From Streptomyces griseorubiginosus (GTDB lineage Bacteria > Actinomycetota > Actinomycetes > Streptomycetales > Streptomycetaceae): a stretch of DNA of 64,000 nt. Below the pieces are notes generated by a model, which did not search any database, was not told the origin of the DNA, and worked only from the letters and a program-made list of their open reading frames with translations. Positions within the stretch are counted from its first letter, which is position 1; each line of letters opens with the position of its first letter. The stretch spans positions 62,001 to 126,000 of the forward strand of contig NZ_KQ948744.1 in the NCBI RefSeq assembly GCF_001514195.1, given 5' to 3'. The position numbers and the translations under genes are program-made. Of the stretch, positions 50,816-58,700 are shown piece by piece.

Positions 50816-50972
50816 ACTGGTTCAAGGCGGCTCGCTCCGCTCCCCGCGCGCGGCCCGGCCGCCGGCCGGGCCTGCGCTCCTGTCTTCGCCCCGCTCCAGC
50901 CCGCCCGGCGCCCGTGCCGCGCACATGGCGATCAGCCACCTGATGCCAGAGAAGGGGTACGTCGTGGCTGGG

Positions 50973-51144
50973 GCGGTCGGCTCCACGGCTTTACGGAGCC
51001 ACTTTGGCGCGAGCCTCGAAGATCATGGCCCCCACGTCGTGCTTTACCGGGCAGGTCCACAGACTGCCCGACGCGCCGGAAGCTTACGGGGCCATGATCA
51101 CTCGCGCCAAAGCAGCGCCACCCCAAAGCCGCTACGCCGACCGC
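50973..51144. repeat. 172-bp imperfect palindrome, possible structured RNA or replication origin
   Basis: Five nested paired segments: GCGGTCGG/CCGACCGC (50973, 51137), GGCTTT/AAAGCC (50987, 51125), CTTTGGCGCGAG/CTCGCGCCAAAG (51002, 51101), GATCATGGCCCC/GGGGCCATGATC (51021, 51088) and CGGGCAG/CTGCCCG (51048, 51064), with a 9-base apical loop. All 45 pairs are perfect. It lies in the 479-base gap before the OLD-family gene and contains no open frame with a good start. It might be a single-strand origin, a non-coding RNA or a cruciform regulator. Confidence 0.75.
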
Positions 51145-51279
51145 GCTGCCCATCGCCCCATGGAACAGGTGTTCCAGTCATGAACTGATGCCTATGAGTG
51201 CAGGCTGGCCAACGTTTCAAAAATTACCAATGTGGAGAAACAGGTTGCTTGTGAACGGCGCGGACCCTCACCATGAAGC

Positions 51280-53181
51280 ATGAGGATGATCCGGGCGCGG
51301 ATCGAGAACTTCCGCTGCCTCCAATTTGCCGAAGTACGCTTCGATAACGTTACTTCAATTATTGGCCCCAACGGCGTGGGCAAGTCGACAATTTTGCGCG
51401 CACTGGATTGGTTCTTCAATGGCGAAAAGGGAACGTCGCTAAGTACCGACGACCTTTGCGTCAGCACTAAAGCTGGGCGCATTCTCGTAGAGGTAGAATT
51501 CGACTCGCTTACGCCGAATGATCGCGAAGAACTTGGTTACTACGCCCCGGAAGGGGTGGACAGCGTATTGATTCGGCGCACCTGGGATAATGGCGATGAC
51601 AAGATCACTGGGAAGGGTCTGACCTTCCCCCCTTTTGAGATGGTGCGAAGCCAGCCCAACGCTACCGCGAAGCGCCGAGCTTACAACTCCCTCCGTGAAG
51701 AGCGTCCTGAAATTTCCCTTCCATCCGCGGGAAACGAGGCGCAAGTCGACGAGGCAATGATCGTTTGGGAGAGAAACCACCCCGACCAGCTAGAAGAATC
51801 TGAAATTCAAGCCACCAATTTTTTCGGGTTCGCAGGGAAGGGAAAGCTCTACAGCCTCTTCGAATTCATCCTGGTAAGCGCAGATCTACGCGCGCTTGAG
51901 GAGTCAACTGACACTCGCTCAGCCATCTTTGGGCGAATCATCGAGCGGGCGGTAGATAGAAAAGTCGCCGATGCCGAACTGGCAGATCTTGACGATCGTC
52001 TCAATCTAGAGCGTGCTCGCATTGCCACCAAGAACTTCGGCCCTCAGCTTGACCTTATTTCCAAGGAACTAACCAAGGCCGTGGAAGTATTTTCCGCCGG
52101 CAGGGATGTCCTTGTCTCTCCGGTAGATAACCCGTACAAGCCCATTAAGGCTTCATTTAAGGTTAGCATCGTCGACGGCCCCGTTGAGACGGGCGTGGAG
52201 CGCCAGGGACACGGATTTCAGCGCGCCATGATCATTGCTGCCCTAAAGCTACTCTCAGATAGAGGCACCGATGGTCCTCGATCAAAGGCGGTATGTCTAG
52301 CTATCGAAGAACCGGAGCTGTACCAACACCCCGTTCAGGCTCGCGCTTTCTCTCAGGTGCTGCGGAAAATTGCAGAAGACCCCAATCAGATGGCACAGGT
52401 GGCCTACGCGACTCACAACCCAATCTTCGTAGACCCGCACAATTTCCATGAGATCCGACGCATCAGCAGAGTGTCAAACGAGCCTAACGGACGGGCGATC
52501 TCGATCGCGCACGTGCGAGTCGAGGATGTGATCGAATCACTTTCTGGATTCGTTCCGGAAGATCGTGTTAAGAAGCAAATCGGCGCAGCAATCCTTCATC
52601 GATTGGCTGAGGCTCTATTTGCATCTGCTGTCGTTCTCGTCGAGGGCGACACCGATAAGGCAGTTCTGGAAGGGTGTGCTACGCGTGACGGCACCCCCTT
52701 GGCGGTTGAAGGAATTCACGTAGCAGAAGCCGGTAATAAAACGGCTATCTACCTTAACCATGCCATCTTGACCTTGCTAGGGATTCCCTGCTTTGTGGTT
52801 TTCGATGCCGACTCTGGAGTCGGCACTCGAATGGAACAGAAGGGAAGGAAGCAGGGTGATATCCGAAATGCCGAGCTTATGGAAAGCGCCGAGAATCGTA
52901 GACTCTTCTTGTACCTCGGCCATCGCAATAAGCCGGATTGGCCTCCAACTCATTCGGAGGGCGATTTTGCCGTATTCGCTGACCGCCTCGAAGAGCTACT
53001 CAGCGACGAGTGGCCCGAGTGGGGACGGAAGGTAAACGATCTAATCGAATCCGGGCTCGGATACAGCGAAAAGAATTCTTACACTTACGCTAGGGCTTCG
53101 ATTGAAGCAGGCGGGGAACCGCCAATGGTGATCAAGCAGATCATTCAAAACGTGAAGGCGATGGCTAGGGAGGGCCAATAA
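51280..53181 (+). CDS. OLD-family ATP-dependent endonuclease (ATPase-TOPRIM)
   Basis: 633 aa. The N-terminal ABC-type ATPase has Walker A G29-P-N-G-V-G-K35-S-T, a signature region around GVERQGHGFQRAM, and Walker B C-L-A-I-E343-E344-P-E. The C-terminal TOPRIM nuclease has the catalytic glutamate in V-L-V-E455-G-D-T-D and the D509-A-D511 metal motif. OLD nucleases act in phage defence alone or with partners. GC is clearly below that of its neighbours, with many AT-ending codons, which indicates recent transfer. ATG 51286 is an alternative start. The TAA overlaps the next ATG. Confidence 0.9.
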   Translation: MRMIRARIENFRCLQFAEVRFDNVTSIIGPNGVGKSTILRALDWFFNGEKGTSLSTDDLCVSTKAGRILVEVEFDSLTPNDREELGYYAPEGVDSVLIRRTWDNGDDKITGKGLTFPPFEMVRSQPNATAKRRAYNSLREERPEISLPSAGNEAQVDEAMIVWERNHPDQLEESEIQATNFFGFAGKGKLYSLFEFILVSADLRALEESTDTRSAIFGRIIERAVDRKVADAELADLDDRLNLERARIATKNFGPQLDLISKELTKAVEVFSAGRDVLVSPVDNPYKPIKASFKVSIVDGPVETGVERQGHGFQRAMIIAALKLLSDRGTDGPRSKAVCLAIEEPELYQHPVQARAFSQVLRKIAEDPNQMAQVAYATHNPIFVDPHNFHEIRRISRVSNEPNGRAISIAHVRVEDVIESLSGFVPEDRVKKQIGAAILHRLAEALFASAVVLVEGDTDKAVLEGCATRDGTPLAVEGIHVAEAGNKTAIYLNHAILTLLGIPCFVVFDADSGVGTRMEQKGRKQGDIRNAELMESAENRRLFLYLGHRNKPDWPPTHSEGDFAVFADRLEELLSDEWPEWGRKVNDLIESGLGYSEKNSYTYARASIEAGGEPPMVIKQIIQNVKAMAREGQ

Positions 53182-53390
53182 TGGACCGGTCTCCGGTGGT
53201 CTCCTCGAATATTAGATCAATCGGCTACGAGGCTGCTGAAATGCTGCTGGAAGTTGAGTTCCTATCCGGCATCTACCAATATCATCTGGTCCCGGAGAGC
53301 GTTTATCTGGAGCTGATGGCGGCTCCGAGTCACGGACAGTACCTCGCACGGGCTATCAAGGGCCGCTACGCGTACAGCAAGGTCGCTTGA
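53181..53390 (+). CDS. KTSC-domain small protein
   Basis: 69 aa. The pattern S-S-N-I-R-S-I-G-Y, L-E-V-E-F-L-S-G-I-Y-Q-Y, V-P-E-S-V-Y and I-K-G-R-Y matches the KTSC domain along its whole length. Its ATG overlaps the OLD stop (TAATG), so the two are coupled. KTSC proteins often occur beside nuclease or ATPase genes; a role as regulator or accessory subunit of the OLD nuclease is inference. Confidence 0.85.
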   Translation: MDRSPVVSSNIRSIGYEAAEMLLEVEFLSGIYQYHLVPESVYLELMAAPSHGQYLARAIKGRYAYSKVA

Positions 53391-53460
53391 TCGGTTGAGT
53401 GAGGGGCAGGCATCCTTGACCGCTCGACACTAACGGCCTGACCTCACACAGCAGAAATCG

Positions 53461-53521
53461 AATTGCATGCCGATGGGCCCCCGGCCGAATAACTCGACCG
53501 GGGGCCCATCGGCATGCAATT
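53461..53521. terminator. Perfect 24-bp-stem hairpin after the OLD-KTSC operon
   Basis: Arms at 53461-53484 and 53498-53521 are exact complements (outer bases AATTGCATGCCGATGGGC), with a 13-base loop that can add CGA/TCG. It is far longer than needed for termination and is followed by an AT-rich run. It may be a terminator or the stable core of a small RNA. Confidence 0.8.
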
Positions 53522-53575
53522 AAATATTCACTTAAGGCACTCCCGTTTTGCAATAGGTGCCTAATCTCCGTCAGC

Positions 53576-53668
53576 TCAGGTAAGGGGTGGCAGACCGGCC
53601 ACGCAGTTTGCCCCGACTGCCCCGACTACATCCAACATAGCGACAACAATCAGTTTTACTCTGCCCAT
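53576..53668 (-). CDS. Possible 30-aa hydrophobic peptide
   Basis: MGRVKLIVVAMLDVVGAVGA followed by NCVAGLPPLT. A GAAGGGAG ribosome-binding site lies about eight bases before the ATG. A basic N-terminus and a 15-residue hydrophobic helix resemble membrane-acting toxin peptides or small membrane proteins. It is antisense to the operon direction and stands alone in a 780-base gap. No homologue was recognised. Confidence 0.35.
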   Translation of the reverse strand: MGRVKLIVVAMLDVVGAVGANCVAGLPPLT

Positions 53669-54175
53669 AAGCGAACTCCCTTCACTCTGTGCTGTACGGT
53701 TTCTGGTGCTTCTTTCCAAGGCCAGACCTGCGAACCGCAAAACAATCAGAGCCAAGACAGCCAGAGCGAGAACTGCCATCTGAGTCGAACAGATGCCACA
53801 TACCCCTTGCCTCAACTGACGGCAACGACATGCTAACGCCCTCGTGGGCCGCGCGCAGCTACAAGGTCGGGATCAGCCCACGAACCGCCTGCGGCCTGCT
53901 CCGGTCGTGCACCATCGGCTGAGGCTCTGACGCACGTCAGGTCGAGCCAGACGCATGCCAGTTCGCGCGGGGAACCACAGGGACAGTGGGGACTGACCTG
54001 CGGTGGGACCAGGCCCAAGCGCCGGCCATGCCGCAGGTCAGCACAATAGTTGCCGCCAGAAGACCCAAGCTCCCTCAAGTTGAGGTCAGTAGGACTCAGT
54101 ACCCGCAAAAACTGGTGGCTGCAGTCCGAAGGACGACAGTAAGGTAGCGCTGGATAACGGGAGTTAGGTCGCAAA
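53669..54175. other. Intergenic region with no recognised gene
   Basis: About 500 bases between the small peptide and the next gene. Base composition is mixed and no frame has both a start and coding bias. TCAGGTCGAGCC and related short repeats occur near 53938-53950 and 54080-54092. Confidence 0.4.
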
Positions 54176-54994
54176 GTGGACTTCAGTGATCAAGTTAGTC
54201 GTCTAGCGCGAGCCCATCAGCTTGGCGCCGCGCTGTCGGCCGACATGGGTGCGTGGGGCGGTAGCACCCCTTATGGCGTCCGGGCCAGCATCGCGGAAGA
54301 TCGGCTCAGCTGGGAGCTGCGGCTCCAGGTGTCTCAATCTCCGCCACTTGCCGAGTGGGGCTTCCGCTTTGGTGAGGCCGTCAACCACCTGCGCGCGGCC
54401 CTCGACAACCTGATCGTGGCCATCGCGCGGCAGACTGGTGTAACGGACGAGAAGCACCTCAAGGGGCTCATGTTCCCCATCTGTGGCACGCTCAAAGAGT
54501 GGAAGAGCCGCCAAAAGGCGCTGGCTTGCTTGCCCGACTGGTGCCGCGATGCTCTGGAGCAGGTGCAGCCGTTCCAGCGATCCGAGCATGGCGGCACCCT
54601 TGATGAGGACCTGCTGTTGGTCCTCCGCGAGCTGGACAACAGCACCAAGCATCACCTTCAGGTCAAGCCCGATCTGGCCCCACAGGCCATTCGGCACGCA
54701 CCGACGGTCGAGTTTGAGACCGAGGCAGGGGCGGCCGCCAGCGTTCCACCCGACACTGAAGTGATTACTGGTCCGTTTGAAGATGGCGCCGTCCTACTCA
54801 GGTATCGGACCAAGGGGCGCATCAAGTCAATCAAGGGGCAGTACAACTACACCGCTCAAGTTCAGGCCGTCTGTCCCGACGGTCGGTCTCACGGCGTAAC
54901 AGACTTGCTGGCGGCCCTGTGGGAGTACACGCGGATCGTTATGAGGCATGTGATGGGCGCGGCCGAACAGGCTGAGGGAAGATCCGGCGCCTAG
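54176..54994 (+). CDS. Hypothetical protein, element cargo
   Basis: 272 aa from GTG 54176; a TTAGGT box lies six bases upstream. Mixed helix/strand pattern without membrane segments; features include WGFRFGEAVNHLRAALDNLI (near 58-77) and KHHLQVKP. It resembles uncharacterised proteins found on actinobacterial mobile islands. It could be part of a defence locus with the following nuclease gene, but there is no overlap to support a shared transcript. Confidence 0.72.
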   Translation: MDFSDQVSRLARAHQLGAALSADMGAWGGSTPYGVRASIAEDRLSWELRLQVSQSPPLAEWGFRFGEAVNHLRAALDNLIVAIARQTGVTDEKHLKGLMFPICGTLKEWKSRQKALACLPDWCRDALEQVQPFQRSEHGGTLDEDLLLVLRELDNSTKHHLQVKPDLAPQAIRHAPTVEFETEAGAAASVPPDTEVITGPFEDGAVLLRYRTKGRIKSIKGQYNYTAQVQAVCPDGRSHGVTDLLAALWEYTRIVMRHVMGAAEQAEGRSGA

Positions 54995-55253
54995 TTGCTG
55001 GCCGGCCCGTCTCAGTTGGCCGACGACACCTCAACAGCGTGGCTGAGGCCAGTGGGAGTGCGGCGAGGCACACGCGCGCCTGGTCGGTTGGTAAACCCGC
55101 CATCGTGGCTGGCTGTCGTCGGTTGAGGCACAGGCGACTTGAGTCCGCGATGCACAGTGCCGTCCGGCATAGGTGGCGTCCCTGCCGTGATTCTGCGATG
55201 TGGAAGGGGAATGCAGCCCTGTGGCGAAGTAGGGCCAGGGGAGGGGTAGACAG

Positions 55254-56855
55254 GTGGCGCAGCGGGGCAGCGGCCGAGGTAGCGATTATCAGCGGGAGCA
55301 GCAAGCGTTACGACGTGCCCAGGAGCAACAGGCACGACAAGCGGAGCGGGAGCGCAAGGCAGCTGAGACGGCCATCAAGCGGCAGGAGCGCGAGCGTAAA
55401 GCCGCATATCAGGAGCAGCAGGCAGAGCAGGCGCAGGTGCGCACGATCGGGGTCGAGCACGAGGTCGAGCAGCTCGGGCAGTTGCTCCGTGACGCGTTGG
55501 TGGGGGATCCACCCATGACCTTCGAGCGCCGGCGGAGGATGCACACGCCAACGAAGTTAGACGAGCGTCCCTGGTCCCGTCCGGAGCCTTCGCCACGCTG
55601 GGAGGAGTTCGGACCACCGGAGCCCGGGGGTCTGGCTGCTGTCCTGGGTCTTGGCAGGAAGCGTTATGAAGCTGAGGTCGCCGAAGCGCGTGTGCGGTTC
55701 GGTGAGGCACAAGAGCGCCACAGGCGGGCCGAGGAGAAGCGGCTGGCAACGCTGGAGCGCAAGCGTGCCGAGCACCGCCAGGCCGAAGCGCAAGCCCTTG
55801 ACGAGGTGGCGATCTTCAACCGGAAGTTGGACGAGGAGCGCGAGGCGTACAGGGCCGGGGAGCCCGCGGCGGTCGAGGCTCATCTAGGAGCTGTTCTGGA
55901 TGCGTCGGAGTATCCGTTGGGCTTCCCCCACGAGCATCGGATCGCCTTCCGTCCTGCCACCGGTGACGTACTCGTTGAGATCCACTTGCCTCCAGAGGCG
56001 ATCGTTCCTGCCGCCCGTGGCTACCGGTATGTGAAGAACCGAGACGAGACGACCGTGCTCCCTCGTCCGGAGAAGGAGCGCAAGGAGATCTACGCCTCCG
56101 TCCTGGCACAAGTCGCTCTGAGGACAGTGCATGAGGTCCTGACGAGTGATCCAGACCGGATCGTCAATGGCGTGATCCTGAACGGCCACGTGAGAACCAT
56201 CGATCGGGCCACCGGCCAGGAGGTCTCACCATGTCTGGTGACGCTCAGCGCCAGCAGGGAGCAGTTCGGGAAGCTCCGTCTCAGTCAGGTTGATCCTGCG
56301 CAGTGCCTCAGGGGACTCAACGCTCTGGTGTCTCCCAACCCCTACGATCTCGAACCGATCCGGCCCATCGTCGAGTTCGACCTGTCGAAGTACCGGCTCA
56401 TGGACAGCATGGATGTAGTCGCCGGCCTGGACAGCAGGCCCGTGCTGGTGAAGCTGACGCCCACCGAGTTCGAGCACCTAATTCGCCAACTGTTCGAGGC
56501 CATCGGCATGGAGGCCTGGAACACCCAGGCGTCAAAGGACGAGGGCGTTGATGCGGTGGCCGTCAGCAAGGACCCCGTCTTCAACGGTGAGTGCATCATT
56601 CAGGCGAAGCGCTACAGCAAGCTCGTGGGTGTGGAGTCCGTCCAGGCGCTCGCCGGAGTGGTCGAGCACAAACGGGCTGCCAAGGGGGTCCTGATCACCA
56701 CATCGTGGTTCGGCAGGGCCAGCCACGACTTTGCCCGCCAACACGGCAGGCTCCAGCTCATTGAAGGGCCGGAACTCAAGTACCTGATCAAGGAACACCT
56801 GGGCAAGGACGTGATCCCGGGACCGGTTCCCCCGAAGAGGCGACCCTCGCGCTGA
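55254..56855 (+). CDS. Mrr-like restriction endonuclease with N-terminal coiled coil, two TTA codons
   Basis: 533 aa. Residues about 8-65 and 140-205 are Arg/Glu/Gln-rich coiled coils. The C-terminal domain (about 395-520) is of Mrr type: an EFEHLIRQLFEAIGMEAW helix, then D in EGVDAVAV and the Q-A-K pair in CIIQAKRYSK, a PD-(D/E)xK catalytic core. Mrr enzymes cut modified foreign DNA. TTA codons occur at 55308-55310 and 55557-55559, so bldA could limit its production to late growth. It is the last gene before the right end of the element. Confidence 0.86.
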   Translation: MAQRGSGRGSDYQREQQALRRAQEQQARQAERERKAAETAIKRQERERKAAYQEQQAEQAQVRTIGVEHEVEQLGQLLRDALVGDPPMTFERRRRMHTPTKLDERPWSRPEPSPRWEEFGPPEPGGLAAVLGLGRKRYEAEVAEARVRFGEAQERHRRAEEKRLATLERKRAEHRQAEAQALDEVAIFNRKLDEEREAYRAGEPAAVEAHLGAVLDASEYPLGFPHEHRIAFRPATGDVLVEIHLPPEAIVPAARGYRYVKNRDETTVLPRPEKERKEIYASVLAQVALRTVHEVLTSDPDRIVNGVILNGHVRTIDRATGQEVSPCLVTLSASREQFGKLRLSQVDPAQCLRGLNALVSPNPYDLEPIRPIVEFDLSKYRLMDSMDVVAGLDSRPVLVKLTPTEFEHLIRQLFEAIGMEAWNTQASKDEGVDAVAVSKDPVFNGECIIQAKRYSKLVGVESVQALAGVVEHKRAAKGVLITTSWFGRASHDFARQHGRLQLIEGPELKYLIKEHLGKDVIPGPVPPKRRPSR

Positions 56856-57014
56856 GGCCGGCGGGCCGCCCACTCAGACCGAGGAGCTGGGCCGTCCCTG
56901 GGCCGTCCGAGGCCGCTCACCAGTGGCCAATGACGACCAACGACGACCACCAGGCGCACGAACTCACCGCCCCTGACCAGCAAAAACCCAGCTCACCAAG
57001 ATCCCCGGCAAGAC
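56856..57014. other. Right end of the element with paired arm-like repeats
   Basis: CTGGGCCGT occurs at 56887-56895 and 56898-56906 with an 11-bp period, like the pair at the left end. No gene is seen. The 18 bases directly before the attachment core (AGATCCCCGGCAAGACC) are similar to those before the third copy at 58601. Confidence 0.6.
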
Positions 57015-57038
57015 CCAGGGCAAGAAGAAGTAACCGAA
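57015..57038 (+). other. Right attachment core (attR)
   Basis: Exact 24-bp copy of the gpm 3' end found at 39957-39980. It is followed by its own terminator hairpin, CCCCTGCC (57049-57056) with GGCAGGGG (57072-57079), as expected for a displaced gene end. Confidence 0.82.
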
Positions 57039-57048
57039 GCGATCAAGG

Positions 57049-57079
57049 CCCCTGCCTGCGGTCTCTCCGTCGGCAGGGG
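57049..57079 (+). terminator. Terminator after attR
   Basis: CCCCTGCC and GGCAGGGG enclose a 15-base loop and are followed by TCTTGTT. Confidence 0.75.
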
Positions 57080-57458
57080 TCTTGTTGCCGTGCTGGGGCC
57101 CCTCTGGGGCCTTCGTGCCGGTCTGTGCCCCTGGGATCGCGGCCTGACCGAAGCGCAGATGCGCAGGGTGGGCGAACTGGCCGACCGGTCCTCCGAAGCC
57201 GAGACGCTCATCCGCTTGGCCTCGAGCGGGCCTGCTGAGCGTCCACGAACGCCGCCGCTGCCCGTCTCACTTTCCCTCTCATTCGGCCCGGTTCACCGGC
57301 GTTCAGCCGAGCCCCGTGGCCGATCCCTGCCTGGCACAGAGCCGGGGATGCAGCCGCTCCACAGAGCTGGACACCTCGGGAGCCTGCCGCGCGACTCCAT
57401 GTCGGTCCGCACAGACCAGGCCCAGGACTCCGCCGGCCGAGGAGGCTACGTTAGGGGC

Positions 57459-57737
57459 GTGGACGAGGAAGCGATCACCATCAAGCTCACGCGCGATCAG
57501 GCGTTCGTGCTGTCGGACTGGCTCCACCAAGTGATGTTCCGGTCCGACGACCTTGAGGGGATCGTGTACGACCGAGCCGTCTGGTCGCCGATCCACACGA
57601 TCTCCGGATCGCTGGACAAGTCGCTGAGCGAGATCTTCATGCACGACTACGGCCCACGCCTCGAAGCCGCCAAGGATCGTCTCCGCACCCATCTGTACGG
57701 GGAAGACGATCAGGGGAACAACGGCGAATCATGGTGA
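57459..57737 (+). CDS. Small hypothetical protein
   Basis: 92 aa from GTG 57459; TACGTT lies exactly six bases upstream, favouring this start over a longer frame that opens at 57090. Helical, with ITIKLTRDQAFVLSDWLHQVMF and an acidic end. It lies in the 1.6-kb segment between the right attachment core and its degenerate copy. Unknown function. Confidence 0.68.
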   Translation: MDEEAITIKLTRDQAFVLSDWLHQVMFRSDDLEGIVYDRAVWSPIHTISGSLDKSLSEIFMHDYGPRLEAAKDRLRTHLYGEDDQGNNGESW

Positions 57738-58139
57738 AAGCGACCGAGGGCAAATAAGGCCTGGCGCAGAGCTAACGACCAGGTCAGTGGCACATAGGGT
57801 CTTCACGGGACCGTGGGACAGCTGACTAGGGGCCCAGAGCAGCGGAGCACAGCAACCATCGTGGTTGCAGCCGACCGTTAACGCCATCAACGGCCCGCCG
57901 GCCAGCCCGCCCGACCTGAATGACTTCCCAGAGTTCGGGAGGAAGAGGTCCGTGCCGGACGCGTGCCAGATCCTGCGGGTAGCCACGGGGAACGAGGGGC
58001 AGCCAAGTCGACGGCCACCGAGCGCCAACACCGCTACGCCCCAGGTCAGCCCCACAGCGAGCCCTAGATCGCCTCAGTCTCCCAGGCTGAAATCCCAGTA
58101 CGCTGCCATCGGCAGGCACCAGCACAGGCGAGGAGCGTC
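57738..58139. other. Intergenic region with no recognised gene
   Basis: About 400 bases; frames in both directions lack coding bias and good starts. The segment may be decayed remnant sequence of an older insertion. Confidence 0.4.
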
Positions 58140-58550
58140 GTGGAACTGTCGCCATCGATGTCGACCCGTCTTGCGAACAGCAGTCTCGGAGTTGTCCCGG
58201 GCGTCGGTGCTGTTGCCTACGCAGCGCAAGCCGGGTCGGGCTTCTCGCGGGTCGCGGCCTGTTTCGCTGTGATGGGGTTCGCGGCCCTCTCCGTAAGGGG
58301 ATACCGGCTCGGCGTGACATGTGAGCGCGGGAGACTCTCGATCCGCGGCTACCTGCGCACACGCGTGATTCCGCGGGAGTACATCACGGAGATCACGGAC
58401 TTCCCCGCCGTCAGATGGACGACCCGCAAAGGGGGCGAGCGATGGACCCCCATCGCGGCGTTCACGACGAACCCGAGCGAACTCTCGACAACTCGCCTCC
58501 ACAAAGCCGGTGCCATAAGAGAGCTGCGACAGTGGGCAGGTCGCCAGTGA
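58140..58550 (+). CDS. Small membrane protein with PH-like domain
   Basis: 136 aa from GTG 58140, with GAGGAG upstream. Two hydrophobic stretches (about residues 15-31 and 38-52) are followed by a beta-rich region GVTCERGRLSIRGYLRTRVIPREYITEITDF, a pattern seen in bacterial PH-domain membrane proteins. It is the last gene before the degenerate attachment copy. Function unknown. Confidence 0.72.
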   Translation: MELSPSMSTRLANSSLGVVPGVGAVAYAAQAGSGFSRVAACFAVMGFAALSVRGYRLGVTCERGRLSIRGYLRTRVIPREYITEITDFPAVRWTTRKGGERWTPIAAFTTNPSELSTTRLHKAGAIRELRQWAGRQ

Positions 58551-58600
58551 CGGCCCACACAGGGCCAAATCCGAGACCACCGAGATCTCCGGCAAGACCG

Positions 58601-58615
58601 AGGGCAAGAAGAAGT
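58601..58615 (+). other. Degenerate third copy of the gpm 3' end
   Basis: AGGGCAAGAAGAAGT matches the middle of the attachment core, preceded by GATCTCCGGCAAGACC, which resembles the sequence before attR, and followed by TGA. A terminator lies downstream. It may mark an older integration or the original, displaced gpm end. Confidence 0.6.
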
Positions 58616-58632
58616 GACGCGACGCTAATGAT

Positions 58633-58665
58633 CCCCCCACCAGCGGTTTCCTTGCGGGTGGGGGG
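58633..58665 (+). terminator. Terminator after the third gpm-end copy
   Basis: CCCCCCACC (58633-58641) pairs with GGTGGGGGG (58657-58665) and is followed by CTTAA. It could be the native gpm terminator. Confidence 0.78.
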
Positions 58666-58700
58666 CTTAACAGTGGTTCCGGGGGCGCTGTTGGGTTACC

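Larger units (their letters stand above)
39957..57038. mobile_element. Integrative conjugative element of the pSAM2/AICE type at the gpm 3' end
   Basis: A 17-kb element bounded by a 24-bp perfect direct repeat (39957-39980 and 57015-57038), the left copy being the last codons of gpm. Just inside each end lie two CTGGGCCGT-like 9-mers spaced 11 bp (40037, 40048; 56887, 56898), resembling integrase arm sites. It carries int, xis, rep, tra, spread genes, a KorSA-like repressor and a Pif-like Nudix gene, the canonical AICE set. The integrase is broken by an IS3-type insertion, so mobility is doubtful. The right half is cargo with defence-type genes and lower GC. Confidence 0.88.

Noticed and set aside
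50973..53390. Retron (long hairpin plus OLD effector)
   Set aside because: No reverse transcriptase gene lies anywhere in the window; the hairpin alone is not enough.
51280..53390. Gabija or PARIS system
   Set aside because: There is no UvrD-like GajB partner and no separate TOPRIM gene; ATPase and TOPRIM are in one protein with a KTSC partner.
57090..57458. Longer N-terminus for the 57459 gene
   Set aside because: The upstream part is Arg/Pro-rich without coding character, and a -10 box sits exactly six bases before GTG 57459.
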